From contig DAOTTU010000055.1 in NCBI GenBank assembly GCA_034437655.1, positions 1 to 64,000 on the forward strand: 64,000 bases of DNA, given 5' to 3'. Origin of the DNA: J027 sp034437655. Its GTDB lineage: Bacteria; Chloroflexota; Anaerolineae; Aggregatilineales; J027. Below, one piece after another: positions 43,463 to 51,244 of this stretch. Position numbers and translations under genes: made by a program. Numbering within the stretch: position 1 is the stretch's first letter; each line of letters begins with the position of its first letter. Below the pieces are notes generated by a model. It was given only the letters and a program-made list of their open reading frames with translations, did no database searches and was not told the origin of the DNA.

Positions 43463-44281
43463 ATGAGTACCGAAGACCCACGCCCAAACAACGAGCAAGA
43501 CCCCGACAACAACGCCGCTGGAACCGCTAAAGATGATAACAGCACCATGCAGCACAAAACACTTGGTTTAGAGCGGATTGTCCAACTGCTAGAAAACGGG
43601 GAAATCCTTGAAGAACACGGCCGTCTGCGCTGGTCGTCCAATTACACCACGATCGTCACGTTGAAAGATGACGAGTACGAAACACTGGCTGTGTATAAAC
43701 CACAACGGGGTGAACGCCCGCTCTGGGACTTTCCTGACGGCACACTCTGCTATCGTGAAGTTGCAGCCTATCGTGTGTCGGCTGCGCTGGGCTGGGAAAT
43801 TGTCGCGCCAACGGTGTTGCGGACTGGCTCAAAGGGGCTCGGCTCGGTACAGCTATACATCGAACACGACCCACAGGTGAACTATTTTTCACTGACGGAC
43901 GATTTCTTGCCACAATTGCAGTTAATGGCGCTGTTCGATGCTATGGTGAACAATGCCGACCGCAAAGGTGGCCATTGTCTGGTAGACCCACGTGGCAAAC
44001 TGTGGGGTATTGACCATGGTATCTGCTTCAACGTTGACCCTAAGCTACGCACCGTCATCTGGGACTTCGCCGGGCAACCTATTCCCGAACCACTCGTGCG
44101 TGATATACAAGCGTTTTTGGACGATCTCTGCAACAAACAGAGTGCCTACCAGTGCTTGCAGGGATTGCTGAGCGATGTTGAGATGGACGCGGTTATTGGC
44201 CGCACAAAACGCCTTGTTGAAGGCAAAACGTTCCCATTCCCATCAGGTTCTGGACCAAGCTATCCCTGGCCGCCAGTGTGA
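43463..44281 (+). CDS. SCO1664 family protein, PI3/4-kinase-like or HipA-like kinase fold
   Basis: 272 residues. The body matches TIGR03843. It has a kinase-like set of motifs: a lysine in VYKPQRGERPLWDF, a catalytic loop FDAMVNNADRKGGHCL (Asp and Asn), and a metal-binding-like IDHGICF further on. This pattern is as in PI3/4-kinase-like and HipA/CotH-type atypical kinases. Whether it phosphorylates protein, lipid or a small molecule is unknown. The N-terminal 35 residues are a disordered, Asn/Asp-rich head. It is the third cassette gene, 24 bases after DUF3090, and a terminator follows. Confidence 0.85.
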   Translation: MSTEDPRPNNEQDPDNNAAGTAKDDNSTMQHKTLGLERIVQLLENGEILEEHGRLRWSSNYTTIVTLKDDEYETLAVYKPQRGERPLWDFPDGTLCYREVAAYRVSAALGWEIVAPTVLRTGSKGLGSVQLYIEHDPQVNYFSLTDDFLPQLQLMALFDAMVNNADRKGGHCLVDPRGKLWGIDHGICFNVDPKLRTVIWDFAGQPIPEPLVRDIQAFLDDLCNKQSAYQCLQGLLSDVEMDAVIGRTKRLVEGKTFPFPSGSGPSYPWPPV

Positions 44282-44321
44282 CCATAGGTGTCAGGTGGTT
44301 CACAGCATAGCTACTGTCGAT

Positions 44322-44352
44322 AAAGGGTTTGGCGAAATGCTGAACCCTTTTT
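44322..44352 (+). terminator. Terminator of the phosphatase/DUF3090/SCO1664 cassette
   Basis: AAAGGGTT/AACCCTTT perfect eight-base-pair stem with a 13-base loop followed by TT and further T. It ends the cassette and separates it from the MoxR operon. Confidence 0.75.
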
Positions 44353-44435
44353 CGTTTGTACGGTAGGTATTGTAGAATGGGCACGACTCTACACAAATTA
44401 ATTTAAACCAATCAAGAAAATAGGATCGTTTTTCT

Positions 44436-45377
44436 ATGATTCATGAACTTGCAGCAAAAATACGTGACAATATTCAACAGGTCATCGTTGGCAAAACTGA
44501 GGTCATCAATCTTGTGATCGCGGCATTGCTCAGCGAAGGACATATTTTGCTTGAAGATGTACCCGGCACGGGCAAAACCACGCTGGCCAAAGCACTTTCT
44601 ACGTCATTAGGATGCAAATTTCAGCGTATTCAATTTACGCCAGACCTGCGCCCCTTTGACGTTACCGGGCTCAACTATTTTAACCAGAAAACCCAGTCTT
44701 TTGAATTTATGCCCGGTCCTATCATGAGCCAGATCATCCTGGCAGACGAGATCAATCGCGCCACCCCCCGCACCCAGAGCGCATTGCTTGAGGCCATGCA
44801 AGAACGCCAGGTTACGATTGAAAATACCACTCACACCCTTGAACGTCCTTTTTTGGTTATGGCAACCCAGAACCCCATTGAGCTTGAAGGCACGTTCCCC
44901 TTGCCAGAAGCCCAGCAAGACCGCTTCTTGATCCGGCTAGCAGTGGGTTACCCCGACGAACGTGACGAAGTTGCGATGCTACGCCGCTTCCGTAATGATG
45001 ACCCGGCGGCCCAACTCGCGGCTGTGACTGATCCCGACGAAATCATGGCTGCAATTCATGATGTACGGCAGGTTCTGGTTGGCGAGGCGGTTGAACGCTA
45101 TATCGTTGACATTATCCGCACCACCCGCGATCATAAAGAACTCGATGTTGGGGCCAGCCCCCGTGCCACCCTGGGGCTCTATCGTCTCAGCCAGGCCTGG
45201 GCCGCCATCGATAACCGTAGCTTCGTTGTGCCAGATGACCCTAAATTTCTCGCGCCATTCATCTTGAATCATCGTGTGATGGTCAGTCAGGAAACCTTGC
45301 TGGGGAATCGTAGCGTTGAAGACATCATCGAAGCGGTGGTTGCAGATGTGCCTGTTCCGGTTGAAGAAGGTGCGTAA
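44436..45377 (+). CDS. MoxR family AAA+ ATPase
   Basis: 313-residue AAA+ ATPase of the MoxR/RavA group. Walker A DVPGTGKTTLAKALS (about 47-60), Walker B IILADEINRATPRTQSALLEAMQERQV, sensor 1 ATQNPIELEGTFPLPEAQQDRF (key residues ATQNP and EAQ-DRF), and a C-terminal lid with the sensor 2 Arg in GASPRATLGL. It acts as a chaperone-like remodelling ATPase. The next genes, DUF58 and a DUF4129-type membrane protein, form the well-known MoxR operon, probably serving cell envelope assembly or stress. Confidence 0.95.
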   Translation: MIHELAAKIRDNIQQVIVGKTEVINLVIAALLSEGHILLEDVPGTGKTTLAKALSTSLGCKFQRIQFTPDLRPFDVTGLNYFNQKTQSFEFMPGPIMSQIILADEINRATPRTQSALLEAMQERQVTIENTTHTLERPFLVMATQNPIELEGTFPLPEAQQDRFLIRLAVGYPDERDEVAMLRRFRNDDPAAQLAAVTDPDEIMAAIHDVRQVLVGEAVERYIVDIIRTTRDHKELDVGASPRATLGLYRLSQAWAAIDNRSFVVPDDPKFLAPFILNHRVMVSQETLLGNRSVEDIIEAVVADVPVPVEEGA

Positions 45378-45381
45378 TTAA

Positions 45382-46860
45382 ATGGCTGAAGAACGGACGC
45401 AAGTCGAAGCCATACGCGATATTGAAGAACAACGCCGCAAGGAAGTCTCTGAGCAGCAAGCCGGGCTTATTCAACGCCGGGGCGACACTGTCAATGCACT
45501 GGTTAACAGCCGTTTTATCAGCCTGGCTATTATCGCCTTTGTAGTCGGAATCCTCTTTGAAAATCCAGCCCTCATCGCCTTGTCTGGTTTTTTATCGACC
45601 TCAGCGTTTCTGGCCTGGCTCTGGAGTCGTAATAGTCTCCTTGGGGTGCATTACCAGCGCAAATTTCATCACACCCATGTGTTCCCTGATGAAACCACTG
45701 ACCTTGAGATCATTATCGAAAATCGCAAGTGGTTGCCCGTGACCTGGTTGACGGTCGAAGATACATGGCCCCTGCAATTTGCCCCTACAGAAACCGATGT
45801 CGTCGTTGAAAACATGGGCAATCAATTCGATGGCTTGCTCAATAACGCCTATTCGCTGCGCTGGTATGAACGCGTGCGGCGTAACTACACATTGCGTGGA
45901 CGCACACGCGGCATTTACAACGTCGGGCCGGCAGCGCTGTCATCTGGTGACCCGTTCAGCTTGTTTGAGCGCGTGATCGTTACCAACCGCAATCGGCGTG
46001 AATATCTGGTGGTGTATCCCGGGTTTTTGCCCCTCGCAGAAATGGGCTTTCCACTGCATGACCCACTTGGTGACATCCCTGTGCAGCGACGTTTGTACGA
46101 AGATACCAGCCGTGTGATCGGGATTCGTGACCATGAACCCCACGACACCTTTCGCGACATTCACTGGAAAGCAACGGCGCGGGCAGGAAAGTTACAGTCC
46201 AAAATTTATGAGCCGACACGTGGTGTGAACATTGTACTCGCCGTCAACATTGCCAGTTTTGAACAGTTCTGGCGCGGGGTATGGCCCGAAATGCTGGAAT
46301 ACACGCTGTCAATGGCAGCGACATTAGGTAAATGGTCAGCCGATAACGACCATGCGTTTGGTATGATCTGTAACGGTGCTTATGCCCGGGCCGACCAGTC
46401 GATCCGCATTCTACCCGGACGCCGCCCCAGCCAGCTAAAATTAGTGCTGGAAGCGCTGGCCGGCATCAAGTATTTCGTAACACGCGAATTCGGTCGCCAT
46501 ATCATCGAAGAAAGTCCACGCCTCCCTATTGGAGCCACTATCGTCCTGATTACACCCTACGTTAGTGACATGATTCGCCTGTCAAGTTTGCGCCTGAAAG
46601 CACATGGCCGTCGGATAGTGTGGGTGGTGTTAGGCCGTAAAGCCCCAGAGCGTGTCCCCGGCATTCCGCTGCACCATCTGCCAATTCCAATTGCTGAACC
46701 AGACTGGGAAAGTGGACAACTGGCGTCCTTTGACATTGACGAAGAAGCTGAATTTGACCGCCGCTTGACCGCACGCCAACGCTTCTTGCAACAACGTGCC
46801 AGCACCGAAGAAGCTCGCGAAACAACACCTGCGCCTGAAGCTGTAGGAGAAACCTTATGA
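45382..46860 (+). CDS. DUF58 domain protein
   Basis: 492 residues. One hydrophobic hairpin at about 47-82 anchors it to the membrane. The DUF58 domain (about 240-340) has the hallmark GDIPVQRRLYEDTSRVIGIRDHEPHDTFRDIHWKATARAGKL (key segments RDHEPHD and IHWKATAR). DUF58 proteins are thought to be vWA-like partners of MoxR ATPases. The stop overlaps the next start by four bases (ATGA). Confidence 0.93.
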   Translation: MAEERTQVEAIRDIEEQRRKEVSEQQAGLIQRRGDTVNALVNSRFISLAIIAFVVGILFENPALIALSGFLSTSAFLAWLWSRNSLLGVHYQRKFHHTHVFPDETTDLEIIIENRKWLPVTWLTVEDTWPLQFAPTETDVVVENMGNQFDGLLNNAYSLRWYERVRRNYTLRGRTRGIYNVGPAALSSGDPFSLFERVIVTNRNRREYLVVYPGFLPLAEMGFPLHDPLGDIPVQRRLYEDTSRVIGIRDHEPHDTFRDIHWKATARAGKLQSKIYEPTRGVNIVLAVNIASFEQFWRGVWPEMLEYTLSMAATLGKWSADNDHAFGMICNGAYARADQSIRILPGRRPSQLKLVLEALAGIKYFVTREFGRHIIEESPRLPIGATIVLITPYVSDMIRLSSLRLKAHGRRIVWVVLGRKAPERVPGIPLHHLPIPIAEPDWESGQLASFDIDEEAEFDRRLTARQRFLQQRASTEEARETTPAPEAVGETL

Positions 46861-48344
46861 CAACTTCGACCATGCCTGCTGCGCCTACGATGGCAGACCG
46901 CAGTGTTGCCGATTGGCGGAGCCTCGTCTTGTTTCTGTCTGTGGTCACTATGGGAGCGCTCTGGCTCGGGCCAGCACTTCAACGAGCGCTGACGTCAAGT
47001 ATCATGCAAGACCCTATCCCCATGCCCTTACACCATATGGTGTATATTGTGCTGGGTAATGCTTTATTTGGCCTGTTGCTGCGGCGCATGATGGTTGCCT
47101 ATCACCTTGACTTCGTGCAACAGCGCATTCCAGTACTCATCGGTGGCGTCATTGCGGTGTTAACTACGCTAGCACTCTCACCAACGTTGCTTGATGCGGG
47201 CAGTGGCGTTACCTTCGATTTTGCCGCTCAACTTGACATAACTCAGGAGACGACACCGGCCGGCGTGCTGCTCGCGCCGATTGCGCTGGCTAGCTATTCG
47301 CGTGGGTCATCAGCAGGGCGCTATCCGCCTGCGCCAGAAACAGTTACTTTACGCGGTAGACTCGGTATTGCGGTTTTCTTTCTGACAGCACTCGCCAGTG
47401 AACGCTCGATGCAAAGCGACATGGCCGTATTGTTGCCCATGTTCTTTGGTGCCATGCTGCTTGCCAGCGCTATGTCCCGGGCCGCTACGTTAAAACTGAG
47501 CAGCGAAGGGCGTAAACGTCACCTCGGTGGCTCATGGTTCGGTTTTCTGCTGCTCTCTACACTGACGGTCGTGTTGTTGAGCTTGCTAGTATCAGCACTC
47601 CTGGGTGGCGTGAATGAGGAACAGGTCCGGGCGATCCTGGCAATTCCGTTTACGATTGTTATAGGCCTCTTGATTATCGTCACCAGCCCCTTTGCTTATG
47701 TGGTTTCCTATTTGATTGGGCAATTTGATTTCGCTGACGAAGCGCCACCACAAGAAGACATTGTTGCACCCAATCAAGAGACACCGCCTTCTGCCGATAA
47801 CCCGCAAATCGACATTGGCGACGAAATCCGCGCCGTGTTTAGTTTCTTAACCGACTCGCTGCTAATTTCAATGGCGTTGATCGCGATAGTGGCTGTTGTG
47901 GTGTTCTGGGTTGCGTTCTTTTTACTGCCAGAAAACCAGAACCTCGATGAAGAAACGCGCGAAGACATTGGTGATCGTGAAAAGGTGGGCAACATTGGCA
48001 ATGCGCTGGCCAGGCAATTCCGCAAATTGGGAGATGCGCTAAATAATCTGACGCAGTTCGGTGCCGGGCGTGACCTGTTCGCCGCCTTTACCGTCCGCTG
48101 GGCATATACTCGCATGGAACGGATGGGTAAAAAGCGCGGTTTTCCACGCATTAAGTCGCAAACGCCCTATGAATACCAGACGCAATTGCATCAAGCATTC
48201 CCGGGCGGCGGTTCCAGCGTAAAGACGATTACCAATGCATATGTAGCGATTCGCTACGGTGAAGTGCCAGAAAATGAACAGGAATTGAATGCTGTTCGTG
48301 ATGCGCTTGACCATCTGAAGACACTCAGCGCCAGCTCCAAATAA
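46857..48344 (+). CDS. Polytopic membrane protein with DUF4129 C-terminal domain
   Basis: 495 residues with about nine transmembrane helices, the last near 340. The C-terminal 90 residues (TVRWAYTRMERMGKKRGFPR, QTPYEYQTQL, EVPENEQEL) fit DUF4129, usually found at the end of transglutaminase-like proteins in MoxR operons. Here the transglutaminase core is absent, so this is the membrane-plus-DUF4129 version. Function unknown; membrane protein partner of MoxR/DUF58 is the best inference. Confidence 0.82.
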   Translation: MTTSTMPAAPTMADRSVADWRSLVLFLSVVTMGALWLGPALQRALTSSIMQDPIPMPLHHMVYIVLGNALFGLLLRRMMVAYHLDFVQQRIPVLIGGVIAVLTTLALSPTLLDAGSGVTFDFAAQLDITQETTPAGVLLAPIALASYSRGSSAGRYPPAPETVTLRGRLGIAVFFLTALASERSMQSDMAVLLPMFFGAMLLASAMSRAATLKLSSEGRKRHLGGSWFGFLLLSTLTVVLLSLLVSALLGGVNEEQVRAILAIPFTIVIGLLIIVTSPFAYVVSYLIGQFDFADEAPPQEDIVAPNQETPPSADNPQIDIGDEIRAVFSFLTDSLLISMALIAIVAVVVFWVAFFLLPENQNLDEETREDIGDREKVGNIGNALARQFRKLGDALNNLTQFGAGRDLFAAFTVRWAYTRMERMGKKRGFPRIKSQTPYEYQTQLHQAFPGGGSSVKTITNAYVAIRYGEVPENEQELNAVRDALDHLKTLSASSK

Positions 48345-48426
48345 GCAACCATAACCACAAAGGCGGCCGTACCGTGCAACAGTACAAGCCACCTCACCGG
48401 TAATACTCTCAAAGCCGTGATTCTCG

Positions 48427-50061
48427 CTAACTTGTGGCCGCCGCGCGATTATTACGGCTGATGTAGCCTTCGTAGTCGTAATAGTAGTATTGATAGAGCA
48501 TGGCACGCCCAGAGATAGCGTTCAGGACGATACCAATTGGTGGGTTTTCAATCTGAAGAAACTGGTCAATTGTGCGTTGCAGTTGGGTACGGTGCGTTTT
48601 GCCAGCTTCAACAACAACAACTGGGGCAGCATCAGTACGCGAACTGATCGCCAGACTATCTACCACCGCATTTACAGGCGGCGAGTCAAAGACAATCATA
48701 TCTACGCCTTCTGCTTCCAGTGAGGCACATAGAATGTTGAGATGTTCGAGCCCGAAAAGCTGAGAGGGGTTCGACGGCCGAGGTCCCGTTGTGATGATCT
48801 TTAGATTTGGGTCATCGGTATCTTTGATAATTGCCGCCAATTGTTCCCAGGTATAGAGGTCTTCTGGTAGCGGCTGTTTGAAGATACTGCTAAGCCCGAC
48901 ACGATTGTCTGCCTCAAAGAATTTGTGTACCTGTGGACGATAGAAGTCGGCGTCAATGAGTACAGTGAACAGTTGGTGTTCAGCGAAAGCCGCTGCAGTA
49001 TTGCCAGCCGTAACCGTTTTACCTTCACCCATTCGGGAACTGGTAACAATCAGGCGACGTGGTGCAGACTCACCCGAACCAAACAAAAGGTTTGTACGCA
49101 TTGAACGATACGCCTGCACGGGTGATGAATTAGGCGCTGTGATGACGACGAGCTTTTCCCGATAGCTGGCATTTTTCTTACCAAACTGCGGTATACCTGC
49201 CAGTACGGGTAAGTCTGTCGCTCCACGCAAGTCGCTTGGCGAACGCATCGTATCGTCAAAATACTCATAAACTGCGACGAGACCCCCTGCCAGTATCAGA
49301 CCAACAATACCAGCAATGAGCGCTTGCCGTTCGGCATTGTTCGGTATTGGTGCTTGCGGTACCTGTGCAGTTTCCACAACACTCAAGGTATTTGTCGCAA
49401 GACGGAAGTTATTCAATATAAGGGTGTAATTCGTTATGATCTGACGCGAATCAATAATCTGCTGGTTTAACTGATCTCGCCGCGCACGCTGCTCGTCCAC
49501 ATCTGGTGCGTCAGGGTTGTTCTCAATGTACCCATTAATAACTTGAACTTCACTGCGTAGTCCATCAATTTCCTCATTAAGGAGGTCAATATCATCTTCA
49601 ATCTGCTCCCGACGTTCAGCATCATCCGGGTTCAGTGCTGTCGGACTCGACGCGATTAGCTGAGTGGCAACTTCATTCGCAATGCTGGCGGCCAATACAG
49701 GACTTTGATTGGTCACGGTAATCTCCAGTAGTGAGGTTTCTTCGACAATCGAGGTTCTAATTTGCCCCCGAAGTGCCCCGGGATTAATGTTTAACCCTAA
49801 GCTCTCTACAGTGGCCTCCAGAATAGGCCGCACAGTTACCAAATTTGAATATGTCAGTGCAAGTTGATTACTGGTGAAAATCTCATTCCCACCTGGATTG
49901 GGATCCTGCGTGTAACCACCAATAAATAATCTGGTCTGAGCCCGATAGACAGATGGATTATTACTAACATTGATATAGGTCACACCGGCTGCAATGGCTG
50001 CAAAAATTATAAACAACCACCACCAGCGCACACCAATGTAAATTGCGTATCGAAGTTCCAA
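48427..50061 (-). CDS. BY-type tyrosine autokinase with Wzz domain
   Basis: 544 residues. A Wzz chain-length domain with two transmembrane helices (about 15-37 and 240-260) and a coiled-coil periplasmic part is fused to a cytosolic CpsD/CapB-like ATPase. It has Walker A SSRMGEGKTVTAGN, Walker A' VLIDADFYRP and Walker B DMIVFDSPPV. The C-terminus holds a tyrosine cluster (YQYYYYDYEGY, seven Tyr) for autophosphorylation. Such proteins control polysaccharide export and chain length. The start is TTG at 50061, supported by GAGG nine bases upstream. No polysaccharide polymerase or flippase gene is next to it. Confidence 0.93.
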   Translation of the reverse strand: MELRYAIYIGVRWWWLFIIFAAIAAGVTYINVSNNPSVYRAQTRLFIGGYTQDPNPGGNEIFTSNQLALTYSNLVTVRPILEATVESLGLNINPGALRGQIRTSIVEETSLLEITVTNQSPVLAASIANEVATQLIASSPTALNPDDAERREQIEDDIDLLNEEIDGLRSEVQVINGYIENNPDAPDVDEQRARRDQLNQQIIDSRQIITNYTLILNNFRLATNTLSVVETAQVPQAPIPNNAERQALIAGIVGLILAGGLVAVYEYFDDTMRSPSDLRGATDLPVLAGIPQFGKKNASYREKLVVITAPNSSPVQAYRSMRTNLLFGSGESAPRRLIVTSSRMGEGKTVTAGNTAAAFAEHQLFTVLIDADFYRPQVHKFFEADNRVGLSSIFKQPLPEDLYTWEQLAAIIKDTDDPNLKIITTGPRPSNPSQLFGLEHLNILCASLEAEGVDMIVFDSPPVNAVVDSLAISSRTDAAPVVVVEAGKTHRTQLQRTIDQFLQIENPPIGIVLNAISGRAMLYQYYYYDYEGYISRNNRAAATS

Positions 50062-50248
50062 GAGTAGCTTACCTCAATTGCTAGATGGGCTAGATGTCAT
50101 TCTTAAAAACTCGGCCCATTATAGAGGAGCGATCATTGCATCGCTAGCGTAAAATAACACCAGAAATCGTTGTTCTGTGAACAGAAGCTAACAACAACAT
50201 ACATTTTCACAGCGTTCTGTATGTGCTATTTCGATTGAAAAGCCGTGA

Positions 50249-50265
50249 CTTATGCTACGCATAAG
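50249..50265. promoter_or_regulatory. Perfect palindrome, candidate operator
   Basis: CTTATGC-TAC-GCATAAG, seven-base arms with a three-base centre. It is 41 bases upstream of the predicted -35 of the ZIP transporter gene. The three-base centre is too short for a good RNA hairpin, so a dimeric repressor or activator site is more likely. It is not followed by a T run. Confidence 0.5.
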
Positions 50266-50305
50266 ATTTTGCTCCCGGCACATCTTACCCAACTCAAAGG
50301 TTGAT

Positions 50306-50333
50306 ATGACATAGTGGATCATAGATTTATAAC
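50306..50333 (+). promoter_or_regulatory. Promoter for the ZIP transporter gene
   Basis: ATGACA (50306-50311), a 16-base spacer and TATAAC (50328-50333); each hexamer is 5/6 to consensus. GAGGAG at 50343-50348 is the likely ribosome site, although it lies 17 bases before the ATG. Confidence 0.55.
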
Positions 50334-50365
50334 AGAAGCACAGAGGAGAAGTGTAGTCAATTACT

Positions 50366-51244
50366 ATGACTGAATCTAACACAACAATTGAGCGGCCAGA
50401 AGAAAACAAACTTCTCGACGGCATTGGCGCTATCGTTATCTTCCTCGGCGTTGTCATTCTGGCCTATTGGGTCGGCAATTCAATGGCAAACGGTGACGTC
50501 GAAGTATGGCATGTCTTCATTGCCGCATCTATCACCGCAATTGCCACGGGTTTTGGCGCATTGCCATTTCTATTTGTTGATGAACTATCGGAGCGGTGGC
50601 TTGGCATCGGGAATGCACTCGCCGCAGGCTTGATGCTCGGTGCGAGTATCGGGCTCGTTATCGAAGCGATCACAATTGAAGATGTTGGCCAACCCGTACT
50701 GCGTATGGCCATCGGTGTTGTGATTGGCGTTATCCTTGTGTTTACAGCCCAAACCCTCCTTGAACACCGCGATGAGGACTTTTCCATCGGGCAGGTGCAG
50801 GGAGCCAGCGCCGTTCAAATGCTGCTTATTGTCGGCGTCATGACGGCGCATTCATTTGCAGAAGGCATTGGTGTCGGTGTTTCTTATGGAGACGGCAACG
50901 CCTTTGGGGCGTTTATATCCGTTGCCATTGCGGTTCACAACATTCCAGAAGGCTTAGCCATCAGCCTGGTGTTGATTCCAAGAGGGACCAGTGTACTTCG
51001 GTCGGCGCTCTGGAGCATGTTCAGCAGTATCCCCCAACCCCTAATGGCAGTACCTGCATTTCTATTCGTACTCGTTTTTCGCCCCTTGTTACCTGTTGGG
51101 CTTGGATTAGCTGCGGGGGCTATGTTTTGGATGGTTTTCCGAGAATTGATGCCCGAAGCGCAAGAGCATATCAGTAACCGCACCCTTTATCCGGTCATGA
51201 CGATCGCCGTGATTGGAATGTTAGCGTTTCAATTCTTCATCTAG
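50366..51244 (+). CDS. ZIP family metal transporter
   Basis: 292 residues with eight transmembrane helices, as in ZIP proteins. The two metal-binding helices carry HSFAEGIGVGVS (about 161) and HNIPEGLAI (about 190), the H-S-x-x-E-G and H-N-x-P-E-G signatures. It imports divalent metals such as Zn, Fe or Mn into the cytosol, or works bidirectionally. The 33-residue N-terminal extension is soluble. The gene may be controlled through the palindrome upstream. The stop overlaps the convergent GT39 gene by four bases. Confidence 0.93.
   Translation: MTESNTTIERPEENKLLDGIGAIVIFLGVVILAYWVGNSMANGDVEVWHVFIAASITAIATGFGALPFLFVDELSERWLGIGNALAAGLMLGASIGLVIEAITIEDVGQPVLRMAIGVVIGVILVFTAQTLLEHRDEDFSIGQVQGASAVQMLLIVGVMTAHSFAEGIGVGVSYGDGNAFGAFISVAIAVHNIPEGLAISLVLIPRGTSVLRSALWSMFSSIPQPLMAVPAFLFVLVFRPLLPVGLGLAAGAMFWMVFRELMPEAQEHISNRTLYPVMTIAVIGMLAFQFFI

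Larger units (their letters stand above)
50062..50365. other. Divergent intergenic region between the tyrosine kinase and ZIP genes
   Basis: 304 bases with no gene. It holds a promoter for the ZIP gene (50306-50333) and a perfect 17-base palindrome (50249-50265). The rest is AT-rich with no further site I can support. Confidence 0.6.
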
